Of a stretch of DNA of 64,000 nucleotides, positions 20,485 through 33,767 are shown one piece after another. The notes below the pieces were generated by a model. It worked only from the letters and a program-made list of their open reading frames with translations, was not told where the DNA came from and ran no database searches. The stretch covers positions 95,457,135 to 95,521,134 of the forward strand of contig CM060961.1 in the NCBI GenBank assembly GCA_030765045.1, written 5' to 3'. The stretch's first letter is position 1, and every line of letters begins with the position of its first letter. Made by a program: the position numbers and the translations under genes. The DNA comes from Tenodera sinensis. Its lineage: Eukaryota; Arthropoda; Insecta; Mantodea; Mantidae.

Positions 20485-21177
20485 TTGCACGGTTTCTCTA
20501 CTCATTCGTGTACAAAAAGAAAAGCCAGTTCTTCTCTTCCATTCGTTAATTGAGATAAACCTTTACAAAAACAGTTTTATTCCATATTTTGTAATAGGTA
20601 CAATGGGAATAGAGCAATATAGCAGACGTAAACGGTAACCAAATCCTTTAAGAGATAACCGCTGTGTGTGGTGGCTTTGATATTTCATTCTCTTTGCATG
20701 GCTAGGTCATCAAAGACAAATAATGACTTCCTGTTTAAGAGAAGTATTATAAATTTAAACGAATAACGATATCCTCACAAAAGCAGAAAAAAGTATTTTA
20801 CATAAATTGTGTTTTAGCGAGAGCTACATTTTCTGTGGTAAGATTTTGTTTATCTCTTGCGGTTATTAGTTGTGTAAAAGTCATGTCAAATAAAGATGGC
20901 TTCACAGGCTTATTCCCAGAAAATTCAAGAAATGTATTCGTTTGTTATAGAAATACCTTATACATATGGCATTTTATTTAAAATCGCTAGAGCCTTTATT
21001 CAAAGGATAAAAAAGTTCAAAATAATTTCCACATAAAGTGTACTTTGGTGGGGGTGATTTTCTTGAAAAGCTTTAAGTGGTATCCTTGGAAGATATTGAT
21101 CCTAAATACAATGTTTGGTGCTGAACCAAATTTTCGTTTTTGAGTTAAGGTGTTTACAGGTACATAGACGACAGACA

Positions 21178-21232
<55 letters not shown>

Positions 21233-21388
21233 ACACACATACACACACATAAAACACCCATGGAGGACATTATGTAAAAATGCTTTTGGATTCAGAGAGT
21301 CCGAAAACTTATATTTCTAGTGAAATCTTGATATAGAATTTTTGGGCGCAATACAATACCTTCCCTACGTAGTAGAAAAGTCAGAACT
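20485..21388 (-). repeat. DR-A dispersed repeat, divergent, long CA tract
   Basis: Older copy with many substitutions: GGTTTCTCTACTCATTCGTG at its start, TTCCCAGAAAATTCAAGAAA and CATATGGCATTTTATTTAAA in the middle, and AATTTTTGGGCGCAATACAA at its end. The microsatellite site holds about 35 CA units with a few CATA interruptions (21170-21250). Confidence 0.8.
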
Positions 21389-21469
21389 CGGTTGATTGGT
21401 TTTCGAAATTCCTCTGCATACACATGAGCCATTATGGTTCATATTTTGATATGCCTAAATACATTGTTC

Positions 21470-21575
21470 TAGCGCACTTGCCTCTGGCGCGGAGAACCCG
21501 GGTTCTGACGCAGCGGCTGGGCGGTAGGCCTTGGCCCTTCGTGGGCTGTCGCGCCGAGGTTTAGTTAGTTTAGTT
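21470..21575 (+). mobile_element. 5'-truncated SINE (family B) with 14-bp target duplication
   Basis: TAAATACATTGTTC lies at 21456-21469 and again at 21576-21589, directly bounding a 106-bp insert. The insert holds GAACCCGGGTTCTGACGC (a B-box-like site), GCCTTGGCCCTTCGTGGGCT and a (TTTAG)n-like tail. The GCCTTGGCCC...GTGGGCTGT part is shared with the family B copy at 44845-45185. The duplication shows a retroposition event. Confidence 0.9.
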
Positions 21576-21589
21576 TAAATACATTGTTC

Positions 21590-21989
21590 AAGACTTCGCG
21601 CGCCAAGATACGACGTAAGTCGTGGGCCCGCGGCTAAAGGTTTTGGAGACGTCACATGCACATAAGTGTGACCTTTGACTACGTCATGCAAGTCGTCGTC
21701 TTTGAGTGGTACTCCTTGTGCTCCATTGAGGACACAACCTCCTTCCAGGCACGTTGGCGATGCCAGAAAGTGAGTTAGTCAGGACGGGAGCGACAGGTGT
21801 AATAGAAACAAGGTAGCCGTTCCGTCATTAAATTTCTTCATCTTTATTGGGGATTTTGTAAAGTGTGAATTTAATTCGTGTGTTAGCAGTAGTCAGTTTT
21901 TATGCAAGTAGCAGTTCTCTTTCTAAAAGAGGTTAAATTTGCGACGAAAATTCTACATAGCCACTGAGAGATAGGGGGAGGGTTATTCC

Positions 21990-22020
<31 letters not shown>

Positions 22021-22900
22021 CTGTTTTTAGAACTTTGCATTGTGTTACACTTTGTATTTGTGAAAAATGTAATGGTTATATTCTTTAATCTTGCTGAAAA
22101 ATAAATGTTAGCTGTTGGCAAGAAGAAACATTCTGGCCTAAGACTACGTTCATATAATCGACAGTGTTGTTCTATTAAAACTAAACAGGATATAGTTTCA
22201 ATGCTAGAAATAAAACTTGTAAGAAATCACCACGCGTACAATTTTGAACATTTTAATCCTGCTTTAAATGTAAATGAAGTCCTCATAAATTCTAGATAAT
22301 GTTTTTCACATAGTTCAGTGTTTACGTTCATTTTATTTACCATATATATACGACAGTAAGGTAAAAGTTGTACTAATTTACACTCACAGAAGCAAATTTT
22401 GTATATTAGTATAGAAGTATATAATATAAAGCGTTTGCAGCAGTATCGTTATGTTGAAGGAAGTCGTGTAATCGTAACGTACCGAAGTTTTTTTTCATTT
22501 TACAATATTACTTAAAAATTGTATTTGTAGTAAATTTAAAGTGTTTTACTCGTATATACAGCTGGCAACAAGTTTTAGATTTTCAGTTACGATTGTGTGA
22601 CGTTTGGAGAACCAGAAACTTGTGCTTCGGCTAGAGAACGGAGTTTTAACGGCGCGACGGAATCCATCAAGATATGATGGATGTGTCGGGAGATGATGTC
22701 CTTTCATATCGCGTAATAAAAAAGTTGGTGCCGGTCTTTTAATGTGTGTTAGGAAACATGCAAGCACGCAAAGGGTGGAGGTCAAGCATACACTGTGTTT
22801 ATCCAAGAAAGGCTTCTCTCTATTAATCATTAAGGTCATCTTTGAACATAGAGAGGCATTGCTCACTCTACATTAGCTGTTCGTATGCATTAGCTAGTGG
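21590..22900. other. No recognisable gene; poly-T tract
   Basis: Contains a run of about 26 T at 21989-22015 and a GC-richer 21600-21830 part with several ACGTCA-like motifs. The 64-residue frame at 22105-22299 and the 106-residue minus frame at 22546-22866 match no family I know. Confidence 0.4.
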
Positions 22901-22911
22901 ATATTCTACTG

Positions 22912-23010
22912 AGCACCTTGGCTCCTCGGTAACGTGTGAAGCTCGCATTCGAGAGGTTTCGGGTTCGATTCCCTTTGACCACTGAGGCAGGTTCTTGTCT
23001 AAGGGCTCAT
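22912..23010 (+). mobile_element. tRNA-like SINE head
   Basis: GGCTCCTCGGTAACGTGTG followed by CTCGCATTCGAGAGG and a B box CGGGTTCGATTCCC. It resembles the heads at 5500 and, inverted, near 36060. The tail is short or lost. Confidence 0.65.
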
Positions 23011-23290
23011 AATCAAATATAATACAAATACATTGAGAAGGTGATCTTCATACATTTTATAAACAGCAGAAATAAATCTAGACGTGAATAGAAAACTTAT
23101 GATGTTTTATATAAGGATATTACTGTAAACCGCTACCGTAAGGTACTAAAGCTCGTTAATAGTCAGAAATAATGTCAACTAAAACAAGATAATGACAAGA
23201 AAGTCAGAGGTGGTAGAATATTTCTGTGTAATTAACAAGGCTTGGCGTACCATTGATGAATTCAGCGCCATATCAACAAAATACTGGATG

Positions 23291-23775
23291 ATGTCCAACA
23301 AATGTCTTTACTTTGCCTATGGGAGTAATTTAATTGCACATAGAATTCTTCTGAATGATCCTACTACAGAAGGACAGTAGCAAACTGCAGGAATACTGCT
23401 TGGGTTTTCATGAGCGTTTTCCAAGAGAAGGAATGTTACTCAGCAACGCTGATACCAAGAAAATGTTGCTGTGTGGGAAATAGATAATAAGAATCTTCCT
23501 GATCTAGAACGGTAAGAAGGAGTTTACTTTTTCACTCAAGTAGAAGTAGACTCTTGAAGGTGAAAAGCATGTGGCGCAGCTACCAGCTGTGCAACACATG
23601 CACCAGCACCAACATCAATCTCACTAGTGAAAACAAACCTTCACAGATATACATATCTAGAAGTAATCGTTCAGAGGCTGTGGAATCAGAACTGCCCCCA
23701 AAATGCATTGAATTTCTTAAAAACATTCAACACAATGGTTAAAATGGTGAAGATGAACTACAAATTAAAATACCT
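23291..23775 (+). pseudogene. Gamma-glutamylcyclotransferase (GGCT) pseudogene
   Basis: Broken coding sequence of the enzyme that releases 5-oxoproline from gamma-glutamyl amino acids. NKCLYFAYGSNLIAHRILL holds the YGSN glutamyl-binding motif (codons 23318-23329). From 23472 VWEIDNKNLPDLER, a stop at 23513, then EGVYFFTQVEVDS corresponds to the region bearing the catalytic Glu, here still GAA at 23516-23518. A third piece reads WRSYQLCN, and a fourth SELPPKCIEFLKNIQHNG matches the C-terminal part. Stops at about 23378 and 23513 plus frameshifts rule out function. The pieces are contiguous without introns, so a processed copy is likely. Confidence 0.8.
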
Positions 23776-23799
23776 TTAATTTTATCATAGCACGTGAAG

Positions 23800-24700
23800 T
23801 TTCATAACTAAAGCAAATAGTCTGTAAAGAAAATATATTCTTCTCTGTTACAAAATATATATAATCTTCTATTGGAACATTTATTTAATGAATATAGTTG
23901 ACAAGTTTTATGTACCATTTATTCTGGTTATACGGTTCTAGGTATTAATAAATATTCGTTCTATTCATTCATGTTGTCAAAAAGAAAAAATACAAAATTT
24001 TTTATCTTGAGATTTCTCTGGAAGTGCGCATTTTGTGATACTCAAAAAGTCTAATAAATACAAACAAGATAGTGATTCAAAGGGACAATTTCATAATAGA
24101 TCTCTCATCGATCCGTTGCCGACCCTTTGAAGACCAAATAGTCTCACAGCTAAAACCACCGCAGCCAATTGAAGAAATCTGTAAAAATTTACGAGTTGTT
24201 CTTCTCCAGATAATATAAGGAAAAGGGTAATATTTCACTCATAAATAAAATATATTTAAACGCGCTATAAAATCGCGGCTCAACACGGGACTAGTTATAA
24301 AGCATCCTTTCATAGTTTAAAACCCGCTGTACCACCCAATCTGATGTTAGCTTTTCTTAAACTTCCTTTCCCTCGTTTCCCTTTCATTCAGGTTTCTCAT
24401 TTCAACTAAGGTTTCGTGGCGTGAGGCGGTGCTGGACAAATGGCGCTGAACTTCAATGAAAAACTGTTACCCATAGACACCAGAGGGTGGCCTAGTTACA
24501 AGGGTCGTCCATCGCTCTCCTTGGGCACCTTCAGTAGTGGGTCAGGTCTTCGAGAGGTGTACGGATTCTGCGCCTCTCTGGAGTTCCTTTACTTCACCCA
24601 TGGGATGGTAATCGCAATATTCTTGTGCAGTGCTCGAGGTGTCCCCCTTGGTTGTATAACGTAAACTTATAGTAGATATCCTGAAACTGTTCCAGAACAA
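23800..24700. other. No recognisable gene
   Basis: AT-rich to about 24360, then a GC-richer part with a 74-residue frame (24440-24664) of unknown affinity. It shows no motif and is not supported by splice or poly-A signals. Confidence 0.35.
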
Positions 24701-24711
24701 AACATCAGTCA

Positions 24712-24860
24712 CCTATAAGATGGCTCGTGTAGTAACGCCTTTGGCTCAAATTCGGAAGGTAACTGTTTCAAACCCAAGTACTGGCGAATTTCCCTTAACT
24801 TTTGCTGTTTTCCTCAGTTTCAAATAATGAATTGAATATTAAGTTGAATAACAAAAGAAA
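24712..24860 (+). mobile_element. tRNA-like SINE
   Basis: ATGGCTCGTGTAGTAACGCC serves as A-box region, and AACTGTTTCAAACCCAAG as a degenerate B box about 50 bases later; an AT-rich tail with GAATTGAATATT follows. Confidence 0.5.
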
Positions 24861-25684
24861 ACACTCTTAGCTTTGGTTTATGCCTGTTACAATTGCTTTC
24901 TTCTTCTGAAAAACAACAACGGTCACTCAGCATGTTTCACAAAAGCAGTTATATAATTACCTAGACGCCGGAATGGGAGAGAGTTTGGAAAGGGTAGAAT
25001 GAGACTGAAAAAAATCAATGCCATAGCACACGACTATTGTGTGCAAAAGCATTTAATTGCAGGGGGAGAGCTTGGTTATATTTTATTGTACCGCAAAATA
25101 TTTCAGAATGAAACAAGCTATACACATAACAATACAAAAACATTTGCGACGCATAAAGGAAAGGGAACCTGTACCAGGAGTGAGAGTACACGATGAAGAA
25201 CAGAAATATAATTTAGGGATGGCAACGAAAAAATGACAGTGGATCCCAAAATTTCTAATTTATTTATGGAATGAGAACTAAAGTTCTTGCTCTATTTGTT
25301 CCAAAATAGAGCACAGATTGTTTTGCAAGAAGCCGCGCTTACATCATAATATACCTACTTCGCATAATTTCTTCACTCTCTGATCTATCTTGGCCACCTT
25401 ATATGTCTCTGGTACTGCAGATATTCGTCATCTCTGCCTTCTCATTCATCGTTCTCCATAACCACATCCATTCCTCATTCTGGCACCATTTGCCCTTTTA
25501 CTTCGCTTTCTTTGGTTTCGATCCGTAAATGCTGAAAAATTGCCGGTAGTGTTTTAACCAGTTTGTAGACCTCGTTAAAGATTACGCTGTTGGGAAAACA
25601 CTCGTTTTATCAAAACGTAGTTGTAATACCTTTCAGCCGAGAAATAAGATAATCATTGGTGGTAAAACTGTCCCTAAATCATTA

Positions 25685-25855
25685 GTAACAACCTGGTTGG
25701 CGCAGGAGGTGATTTGAAAGCAAATAATTCAAGCGGATGATATAGCAAAATAGCTGCACAATTAACTCCTGTGTGACGAAATTCCGGCGCACCGACGGTG
25801 CTGACATGATCTTTTTAAGTGATAGGTCCGTTAACAAACATAATTAAATAGCTGA
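25685..25855 (+). mobile_element. SINE fragment (family E)
   Basis: Shares ACGAAATTCCGGCGCACCG, GTGCTGACATGATC and CGTTAACAA with the SINE at 33539-33767 (AAATTCCGGCACACCGGCGA, GCTGATGTGATCC, CGTTAAACAA). Only the body is clear; the head, GGTTGGCGCAGGAGG, is degraded. Confidence 0.6.
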
Positions 25856-26227
25856 GCTTTCGAGAAGGTGGTGACCGAATTTGGTATCCGAAGCATTCTG
25901 TATGTTTACATAAATTCGCTTCTAACGTGCTCTGATACACTTCTGTCCAAGTATCGCAGCACTCTCAACACAACATCCAATCAGAGGCTCGCCACGCCTT
26001 GCGGTGTTGCGTGGTTAAACACACTGAGAAGTGACGTTGCAACGCATGTGATACAAATTTGATTTGTGCCCACAAAATTTATTTGTACAACAGGAAAGAG
26101 AATAATGTGATCATGAAGTGGTCAACTATCAGCTGCCATTAAATTTTGTATTTGTCATGGACAAATATTGTCATATGGTTTTGCTGACTGAGGTTAGAAT
26201 CGCGATGTTGACTAAAATCCAGACATA

Positions 26228-27225
<998 letters not shown>

Positions 27226-28955
27226 GGATTGTTTTAACTCTCGCGTGATGTAATTTTCCTGATTGTTTGACATTGGAATAGTGATGTCGACACTGAAAAA
27301 TCTTGAAGTAATTTTTAACTACTATGTAATGTAGCAACGAAATTGCCTTATGTATTCACAATGCCCCACCAAACTTAAAACTCATACAAGGGTTAGATTA
27401 ACATTATAAACTAATTTCCTTGCTCTAGGTTGTCTTCTAACCCAGCCAGCTATGATTCATCTAAATAGTGTTTTTACCTAGCCTCATAAGACAAACTTCG
27501 GGTGATTTTCACTTTAATAAGCATCATTCCCTCACTTCATACCTACATACTTTTGTAGAACTGTTTCGTAAAACAGCTCAAATGTGTTAGCCAAAGTAAG
27601 AAGTCCTCTATAGAATAATATTTACTGTCTAAATCACCGATATTTCAGTAACTTCTCTGCTGTAACTATGCAGCAGGAAGAACCTAGTCTTATAATGAGT
27701 GATTGCTGGCACTCATCCAGTTGCGGCTCGTGACCTGTCGCAGTGTGCAGTATATTACATCCTCCCCGCCTGTACTCCTTTTCTTTCAGGTGGCCAATTG
27801 AGCTCTCATGTTTTGTTATTTTTTGTTTTAAATTACTAATATAACAACAGATGGTGTTTCACTCGCAAACAATAAGTACGGAAAACAGTTTCTCTGCTAA
27901 AAATAAACGCGAAAGATTTATTTTCTGTTTCGCCACATTCATTTCCACGCTTTCATATATTCAAATTTCCTGCTATGAGCAGATACAACTGCATGTAGTT
28001 TGCTGCCAGAAATACCGACATAAACAGAAATAAATACTCTAACAAAATAACCATTCCAAACTAAAAGATTGGCCTTAGTAAATTACGGCATGAAGAGTAA
28101 TTATATGTATTTATAATGGTTTAATAAAAATAGATGTAATTGTGTTTACCATATTAGCTTAACTGTCATTTTAATATAGAAAATAGCTACATTATATTTG
28201 GAAACGCAGAGGAGGGAAATGCTCATAGTAAGGAAAACAGACTTAGTATAGGAAACCGCAGTGCGCTTGCGCGGTAACAATCGCATGTGTTACCTTTGTC
28301 GATCATGCTGCTTTAAGTCGTCATATTCCTTCATATAAGCTTTTCCCCGTGACCCCTCAACCTAAAGGTTCCTTCGCCAATCGCAAAATCCGGTTTATGC
28401 GTCTCTATAACTTGTTGACTAAATGCGCTGGTATTTGGTAAAGATTGCGCAGGAAAATTAAACGAGCAAGTCCATCTAGAAGAAAGTTCGACATTCGAAT
28501 TTCTCATATGCACATCTATAACGGTAAATACACATTCACATTCAGTAAAAAATTACTGGGTGTGCAGTTGCGAGTATGCGATTACCCAGGAACCGCCACT
28601 GCACTCATCTTTAGAAGATTGTACCATACTGACTCTTTAATATGAGGATTTCTGATATATCATTTCATCAAATAAATTATTTAAGTTTTTTACTTTTTTA
28701 ACGAGGTTAAACTAATCCAAAGAATTATTGTGGAGAAGTGAGTTTTAAGCAAAGCTAAGTGAGAGACATTACTATACAATGCTGATTTAGCGCACAAACC
28801 ACCTACTTTAGACAACACAACTGAGCTGTGAGTATCCGTAGTACAATATTGACATTAGTAATAGTTATCGAAATGTGGAGTTTAGTATTAGTGTTAAATA
28901 ATACAAGGTAACAACTAATAGTTCATAATCGATCCTAACTGCTCTTCTTTATATG
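27226..28955. other. No recognisable gene
   Basis: AT-rich sequence with only short frames on either strand. No tRNA-like head, no terminal repeat, no microsatellite of note. Confidence 0.4.
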
Positions 28956-28964
28956 ATTACCCTC

Positions 28965-29278
28965 CGTGTATGGAGGACTGATACTCCTAGGACTTACAAG
29001 CCAGTGCCTAGGATCAGAAGCCTGTTGGAGAGCAGACGAACCTATGGACCGGACAGAGTAAAGACCTGGAAGCGGGTAGTTAGCCAAGCACAAGGTATGA
29101 GGGTGATATGAAATGCTAGATGAATGGAACTGGTGGAATGAGTGGCGGGAGAAACCGGAGAAAATTCGCCCGGGCACCGCTTCGTCCACGACAATACTCA
29201 TGCGAGTCCCTGGGATCAAATCCGGGTGACGTCGTGACAGGTGAACGGTCCAACCGCTCGGCTACATCTAAATCACTC
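28965..29278 (-). mobile_element. tRNA-derived SINE (family A)
   Basis: Minus strand: TAGCCGAGCGGTTGGACCG as A-box region, CCGGATTTGATCCCAGG as B box, then TGGACGAAGCGGTGCCCGGG and TTTTCTCCGGTTTCTC. The last two are shared with the copy at 48455-48707. The SINE abuts the short repeat at 29288. Confidence 0.75.
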
Positions 29279-29287
29279 TCTGCAACT

Positions 29288-29410
29288 TTATGTGCTCGGA
29301 CACATTTAACTTATGCACAAGGAGGCGTGGGCGCCATCACAACCACCGTTAGGTCAAGTAACCTTCTTTTGAGAGGAAAACGGTAAAGCACTGGTTAGGG
29401 AAGTAATGAA
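29288..29410 (+). repeat. Short dispersed repeat, pair of 115-240
   Basis: Second copy of the roughly 120-bp repeat near the window start, with GGCGTGGGCGCCATCACAAC and the same GGAAGTAATGAAT end. Confidence 0.7.
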
Positions 29411-30265
29411 TATCTACAAAAACATACTTCATGTGTGTGTACTGGGAACATACTCATAATGAAATAGTTTTGTCTTTAAATTTGAATTAACATTACAAAT
29501 CCTCGGAGTAAAAATTTGCTAATGAAGGGCACTAGAAATATACATACCATGGAGCCTGCGAGTTGGCCAGAGCTGATCTAAAGTTATTAAAATACTTCAG
29601 AACACAACTGAGGGGGCAACCCCTTTATTCATACACACATCATTATGAAACAGTAACATTAAATCAAGGTTAGTCATAATCACGGCTGGGAAGTACAAGA
29701 CTTATAAATTGCATAAACAGACTTCTAAAATAGCTAGAATATCCTAAAAAAAAAACAATATTTCATCACATCATCAGACATTCTTCAAGGGAATGTGTGT
29801 GATTTTCTCCCAAAATTCTTACTTAAAAACTTGATGTGCATTATTATATCTTGTAGTGTATAATTTTAGTGCTTCATTTATTGCATAAAACCTAAATATT
29901 ATTTTGTAGAATTAATATCTTATTAAAAAATAAAAATTCTATGAAATGTGCTTTTAGAATATTGTGTTAAACCATGTAAGTAATTTTTATTCTAATTGAA
30001 TTGAGAAGGAGTAGTCAAAAAAGAATGATGCTACGAAATAAAAAATTAAAACATAATTTAAAGAGGCTCTAATGGGACCATTAAGCCCCCTCACCACAAA
30101 AAGGCCCCCAAAACGCCGAAAAACAACAAATGAAATTCGTAATTTTCTGGTACATACTATGATGCTTGGCTTTCGAGGACTACCCGCAAAAACAGACATG
30201 CTACAGACATGCTAAACCCGCTCAGAAAGCGTGAGGCGCGCACTGCCATTAGTTAATGAACATAC
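29411..30265. other. No recognisable gene
   Basis: AT-rich, with a minus-strand frame at 29987-30199 of unknown affinity. Nothing else noted up to the solo LTR. Confidence 0.4.
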
Positions 30266-30842
30266 TGTGACGTCGGGCGCGGCACAAAACAAGGGACTGT
30301 CGGGGCTAAACTACTACACACTACATGCCGGGTCGGTGAGTGGGCAAAGGTGTTCAAGGTCAGGAGCCTCGCGCTTCTGTTTGTGTACACGTGACTAAAA
30401 ACAAGGTAGCGGCTACACCAAAGGGGTTTTCTTCAGAACTTTCGAGAAATATCTGTCCACATGATCGCCACCATGTGTGTGGAAGTCGAGAACGGTCCGT
30501 GTGATGTCATATCCACTATAGAAGGAGGCGAGAAAACAGCAGAGTGAGAGTTACAGTTACAAACACCAGTCGGTCAGTGTGTCAAAGTGTGTGATACAGC
30601 TACGCGTGTATTAGTGCGTCGAAGAAGTCAACGAGCGCCAAGTGATTGTAATGTCGTAGTTAGTGTATGAGAGACAGAGAAAATGAAGAAAGACACTGAA
30701 AGGACTGAGCAAGGTTCCAGAAACTGAAATTATGAGCAATGATAGCACGGAAGACTGTATACTGTGTGTACTAGTAATAATATTTTATAAAACAATAAAG
30801 TGATAGAAAAGTAAGCGAACCAACTTTGTCATTTTTATCACA
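30266..30842 (+). mobile_element. Solo LTR, family S (copy 1)
   Basis: 577 bp bounded by TGTGACGTCGGG and TTTTTATCACA. It is flanked by ATAC and ATAT, a near-perfect 4-bp duplication. It aligns over its length with the reverse complements of three other solo LTRs (33216-34043, 49566-50041, 56834-57441), sharing TTCAAGGTCAGG, CAAAAGGGG-like and ACTGAGCAAGGT blocks. Near its 3' end are AATAAAGTGA and related poly-A sequence. No internal region is attached on either side, hence solo. Confidence 0.85.
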
Positions 30843-32165
30843 ATATCTACTTATAGGGGACAGACGTCCAAATACGTATATAGTTTGTTTCATTGTTTTC
30901 AAGACTAATATATTGACACAATACAGGAATGATTTGACGGAAATTTATTTTAGTAGGTACAGCCTCAGAATTTAAAATCTCTGTTTCATTATATGCTGTA
31001 TTTTAGTTGTTTTGCGTCAATGCTAAGAGAAATTGCCCTTAAAACCACAAATACGTTCACGTGGAAGTGAAATTTACCGTTGCTACGGCATGAAACAAAG
31101 CAATTGATATTGAATGTCGCCTTTTCCGAACATCAAAAGAAAAGGCGGTAGCTTTCCACACGGTTCTAACAATATCGATTCCCATTTTCCCAGTTGAGAC
31201 GTCTTTGATCTTTCCCACTGCAATTCATAATTAAAAGGCTGGGCTCACTCTCTCTCCACAGATATCTGTGTGTTTACCAGAGAGACAAATTGAATTGAGG
31301 CATCTCCTTTTGAAACGAAGCCTGAATTTACATTAAACAGCGGATACAACATACCAGATTTTCTAAATGAATGTTTAGAAATACAGAGTTAAATGAAATG
31401 AAGAAATAACCTTAATGTGAAAGTTCAAGCACACAGACACGATAATCAGCGTTCTGTATAGTCTTATTCCTATTTGAGCACAAAATTGGAAGGGCATTTT
31501 TAAACCAAGCCTATTCTAAATGTTTACCCAATTTTACTTCCTCAGCAGCGAACTTTCTGATTCAGATTGTCTATCCATAAAGGTTTTTGCTTGTTGCCTG
31601 TACATAGGCCTCAACTTACATACTACAATTTTCAGAGGTTTACAAATATCCGCATTTTTTGTGTGTAGTCCTTTTGGCTTATATAAAACCCTTACGATGA
31701 CCACCTGCAAGCCACCGAGACGTTTCATTAGATGTTAAAGTCTCTGTGCACTAAGAAACTGAGTTTCTTCTTTTATTATTACGCTCAAGTACACACATAC
31801 ACACACATATACACTCACTTGGGCATACGCCATACGTCCCGCACAAACACAGCACTATTTACACTACTTTGCACGTTGTACACATCCGCGGTTTTGCAAT
31901 GCGACAGCACCCAACCCCTGGTCTCCCAGTGATGGCGGCCTCTGCCTGGTTGATTGTGAGCAATTCCAGTGTGGATGGACGCGCAGAGTTGGCGAGCTGT
32001 GCCTGTTTTATAAAATTATAATTCTCGCATGTTTACGATGTTTCGGCTCGCCTTTACCAATATTAGATATCCCGGGGTTCTGGTGTCTCTTAATGCGCGT
32101 CCTTATGGAATAGGCTTTTCTCAACACTGGTTCTAAGTTAGTTGATAGTTCGGTTTCTGGGTGCA
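30843..32165. other. No recognisable gene
   Basis: Contains small overlapping frames on both strands (31520-31738) and short runs of CA at 31790-31815. No conserved motif is visible. Confidence 0.4.
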
Positions 32166-32173
32166 GGCTACGG

Positions 32174-32810
32174 TTAGAGGATACGGTTGGAGGTGCGGAA
32201 GGAAACGAAAGGAAAGGTTTTGGATAGTTTGGATTTGTTTAATGGCGGTGGTGGAGAAGCTGGCCCACACCACACAAGCCTACAGGACCATTTGACTTGC
32301 TGACCGCAAGGTAATATTTGATCACCGACCATTGAGGTCCATTGGCAAAGTGTGATATCGCTTTGATAAACGGATATGCTGGCATTTGTTTGGGTTAGTT
32401 TTGATCTTCCAATTTTGATCAAGTTCTCCACATACCGCTGCATTTCTGCGAGACCGAAACGATTTTTATGCTGGTAGCAAATTGCAGTGACCTCGGCATA
32501 CATGGCGACTTTGCAACTGATGTCACGGGAAAGTCTTTGGTGAAAAGTAAGTAGAAAAAGGGGACATGATTGCACCTGGTGGTGCGCCAGCCTGCATGAC
32601 TCTCTCCCGGGAGGACCAGCGGCCCACTTGGACGTAGAAGAGCCGATTTTCTAACAAATTGTGCAGCAAAAACAAATAATTTTGGAGGTCAGGAAAGTTG
32701 CGATGCACCTGCAGAATAAATACATGGAAATAAAATAGATGGTATAGGTAGACTATTTTCGTCACAAACAAATAGTTCCGCTGAATGTCCTGATAACTTC
32801 CCTCCTGCAA
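32174..32810 (-). pseudogene. Jockey-like LINE reverse-transcriptase remnant
   Basis: Minus strand, two main frames. The first (about 32810-32565) has NLLENRLFYVQVGRWSS and AGAPPGAIMSPF, matching the LINE motif AG-PQG--LSP. The second contains VAMYAEVTAICYQHKNRFG, where active enzymes have (F/Y)ADDTA, so the catalytic Asp pair is lost here (AEV). Then follow EMQRYVENLIKIGRSK and further decayed thumb-region sequence. A frameshift near 32565 joins the two. Endonuclease and 3' end are not identified. Confidence 0.75.
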
Positions 32811-33538
32811 AACCTACTTATCATAAATTAACTATAATCAGTAAGTAATTAATGTACTATGACAGAATTTGCAGTGAATTTAAGCTCCACAGATAAAGTT
32901 TAATACTCAGGCCACCAGCAACAAATAGATCAAATGGAATAAGAAGGCGACCACACGACTTGAATCATCTGTCCGGCGTTCTCACATTGTGACAATGCGA
33001 AAATTTAGTCACGTGATAACAAAATTCAAAAATATATGTCCTGATATGAACGAAATTGAGAAAAAGTATGTTGATTCACGTGAATTTCTCTACGTATTTT
33101 CGTTTATTTTGTACAATTTTTACGAACTATTCGTGCGAAAGCTTATCTGTTTATTTACTTAATTATTATCCAGATAACCGTTTGCTAACGATTTTAATTA
33201 CTGTCTCAAACACACTGTGACAGAACGACAACCCAGTTACTTTTCTCTCACTTTATTATCTACCAATATTTGACCATAAATAGTTTTCTTCTCGTCATTG
33301 ACACAGCCTACAGACTTTTGTGCTGTCACAGCTCACAATTTTTACTTGTCACCTTGCTCAGTCCTTTTAGTGCCCTTCTTTAGTTCTTCTGCCTCTAGTT
33401 ACGACAATGTAATAGCTCAGGACGCTCGCTGGAACTTCTTAGCATACACCGACGTATCTTTACTACATCACACGCACTGGCAGACTGACCAACTCATGTG
33501 TGTAGCCCTAACTGTGAACTCACTCCTCTGCTCTTTCA

Positions 33539-33767
33539 TATGTCGGTCTGCGTGGCTCAGTTGGTTAGACGCTGGCTTACGGATCCCAAGGTCGCGGGTT
33601 CAAACCCGGCCCAGGCCGATGGTTTTTAAGTGTGCTTAAAAACGACAGCTCCATGTCAGTAGATTTACTGGCATGTAAAAGAACTCCTTCGGGACAAAAT
33701 TCCGGCACACCGGCGACGCTGATGTGATCCTGGCAATTGACAGCGTCGTTAAACAAGAAAATAAAAA
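33539..33767 (+). mobile_element. SINE (family E) with 13-bp target duplication and tRNA-like head
   Basis: CTCTGCTCTTTCA at 33526-33538 is repeated at 33768-33780. The 229-bp insert starts with a tRNA-like head: CGGTCTG and CAGGCCG can pair as an acceptor-like stem, TGGCTCAGTTGGTTAGACG forms the D-arm/A-box region, and GCGGGTTCAAACCCGG the T-arm/B box. The body AAATTCCGGCACACCGGCGA and an A-rich tail follow. The well-kept cloverleaf and intact duplication suggest it is among the younger insertions here. Confidence 0.9.

Noticed and set aside
22546..22866. 106-codon minus frame as a host gene
   Set aside because: No recognisable domain and no supporting signals. Nearby sequence is repeat-derived.
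33539..33625. Possible tRNA gene
   Set aside because: The A and B boxes and acceptor-like stem are good, but the T stem has a mismatch and the anticodon arm is unconvincing. The segment is the head of a 229-bp SINE with target duplication. Same verdict for the heads at 2400, 5500, 14600, 22912, 24712, 29270, 36092, 48455 and 57612.
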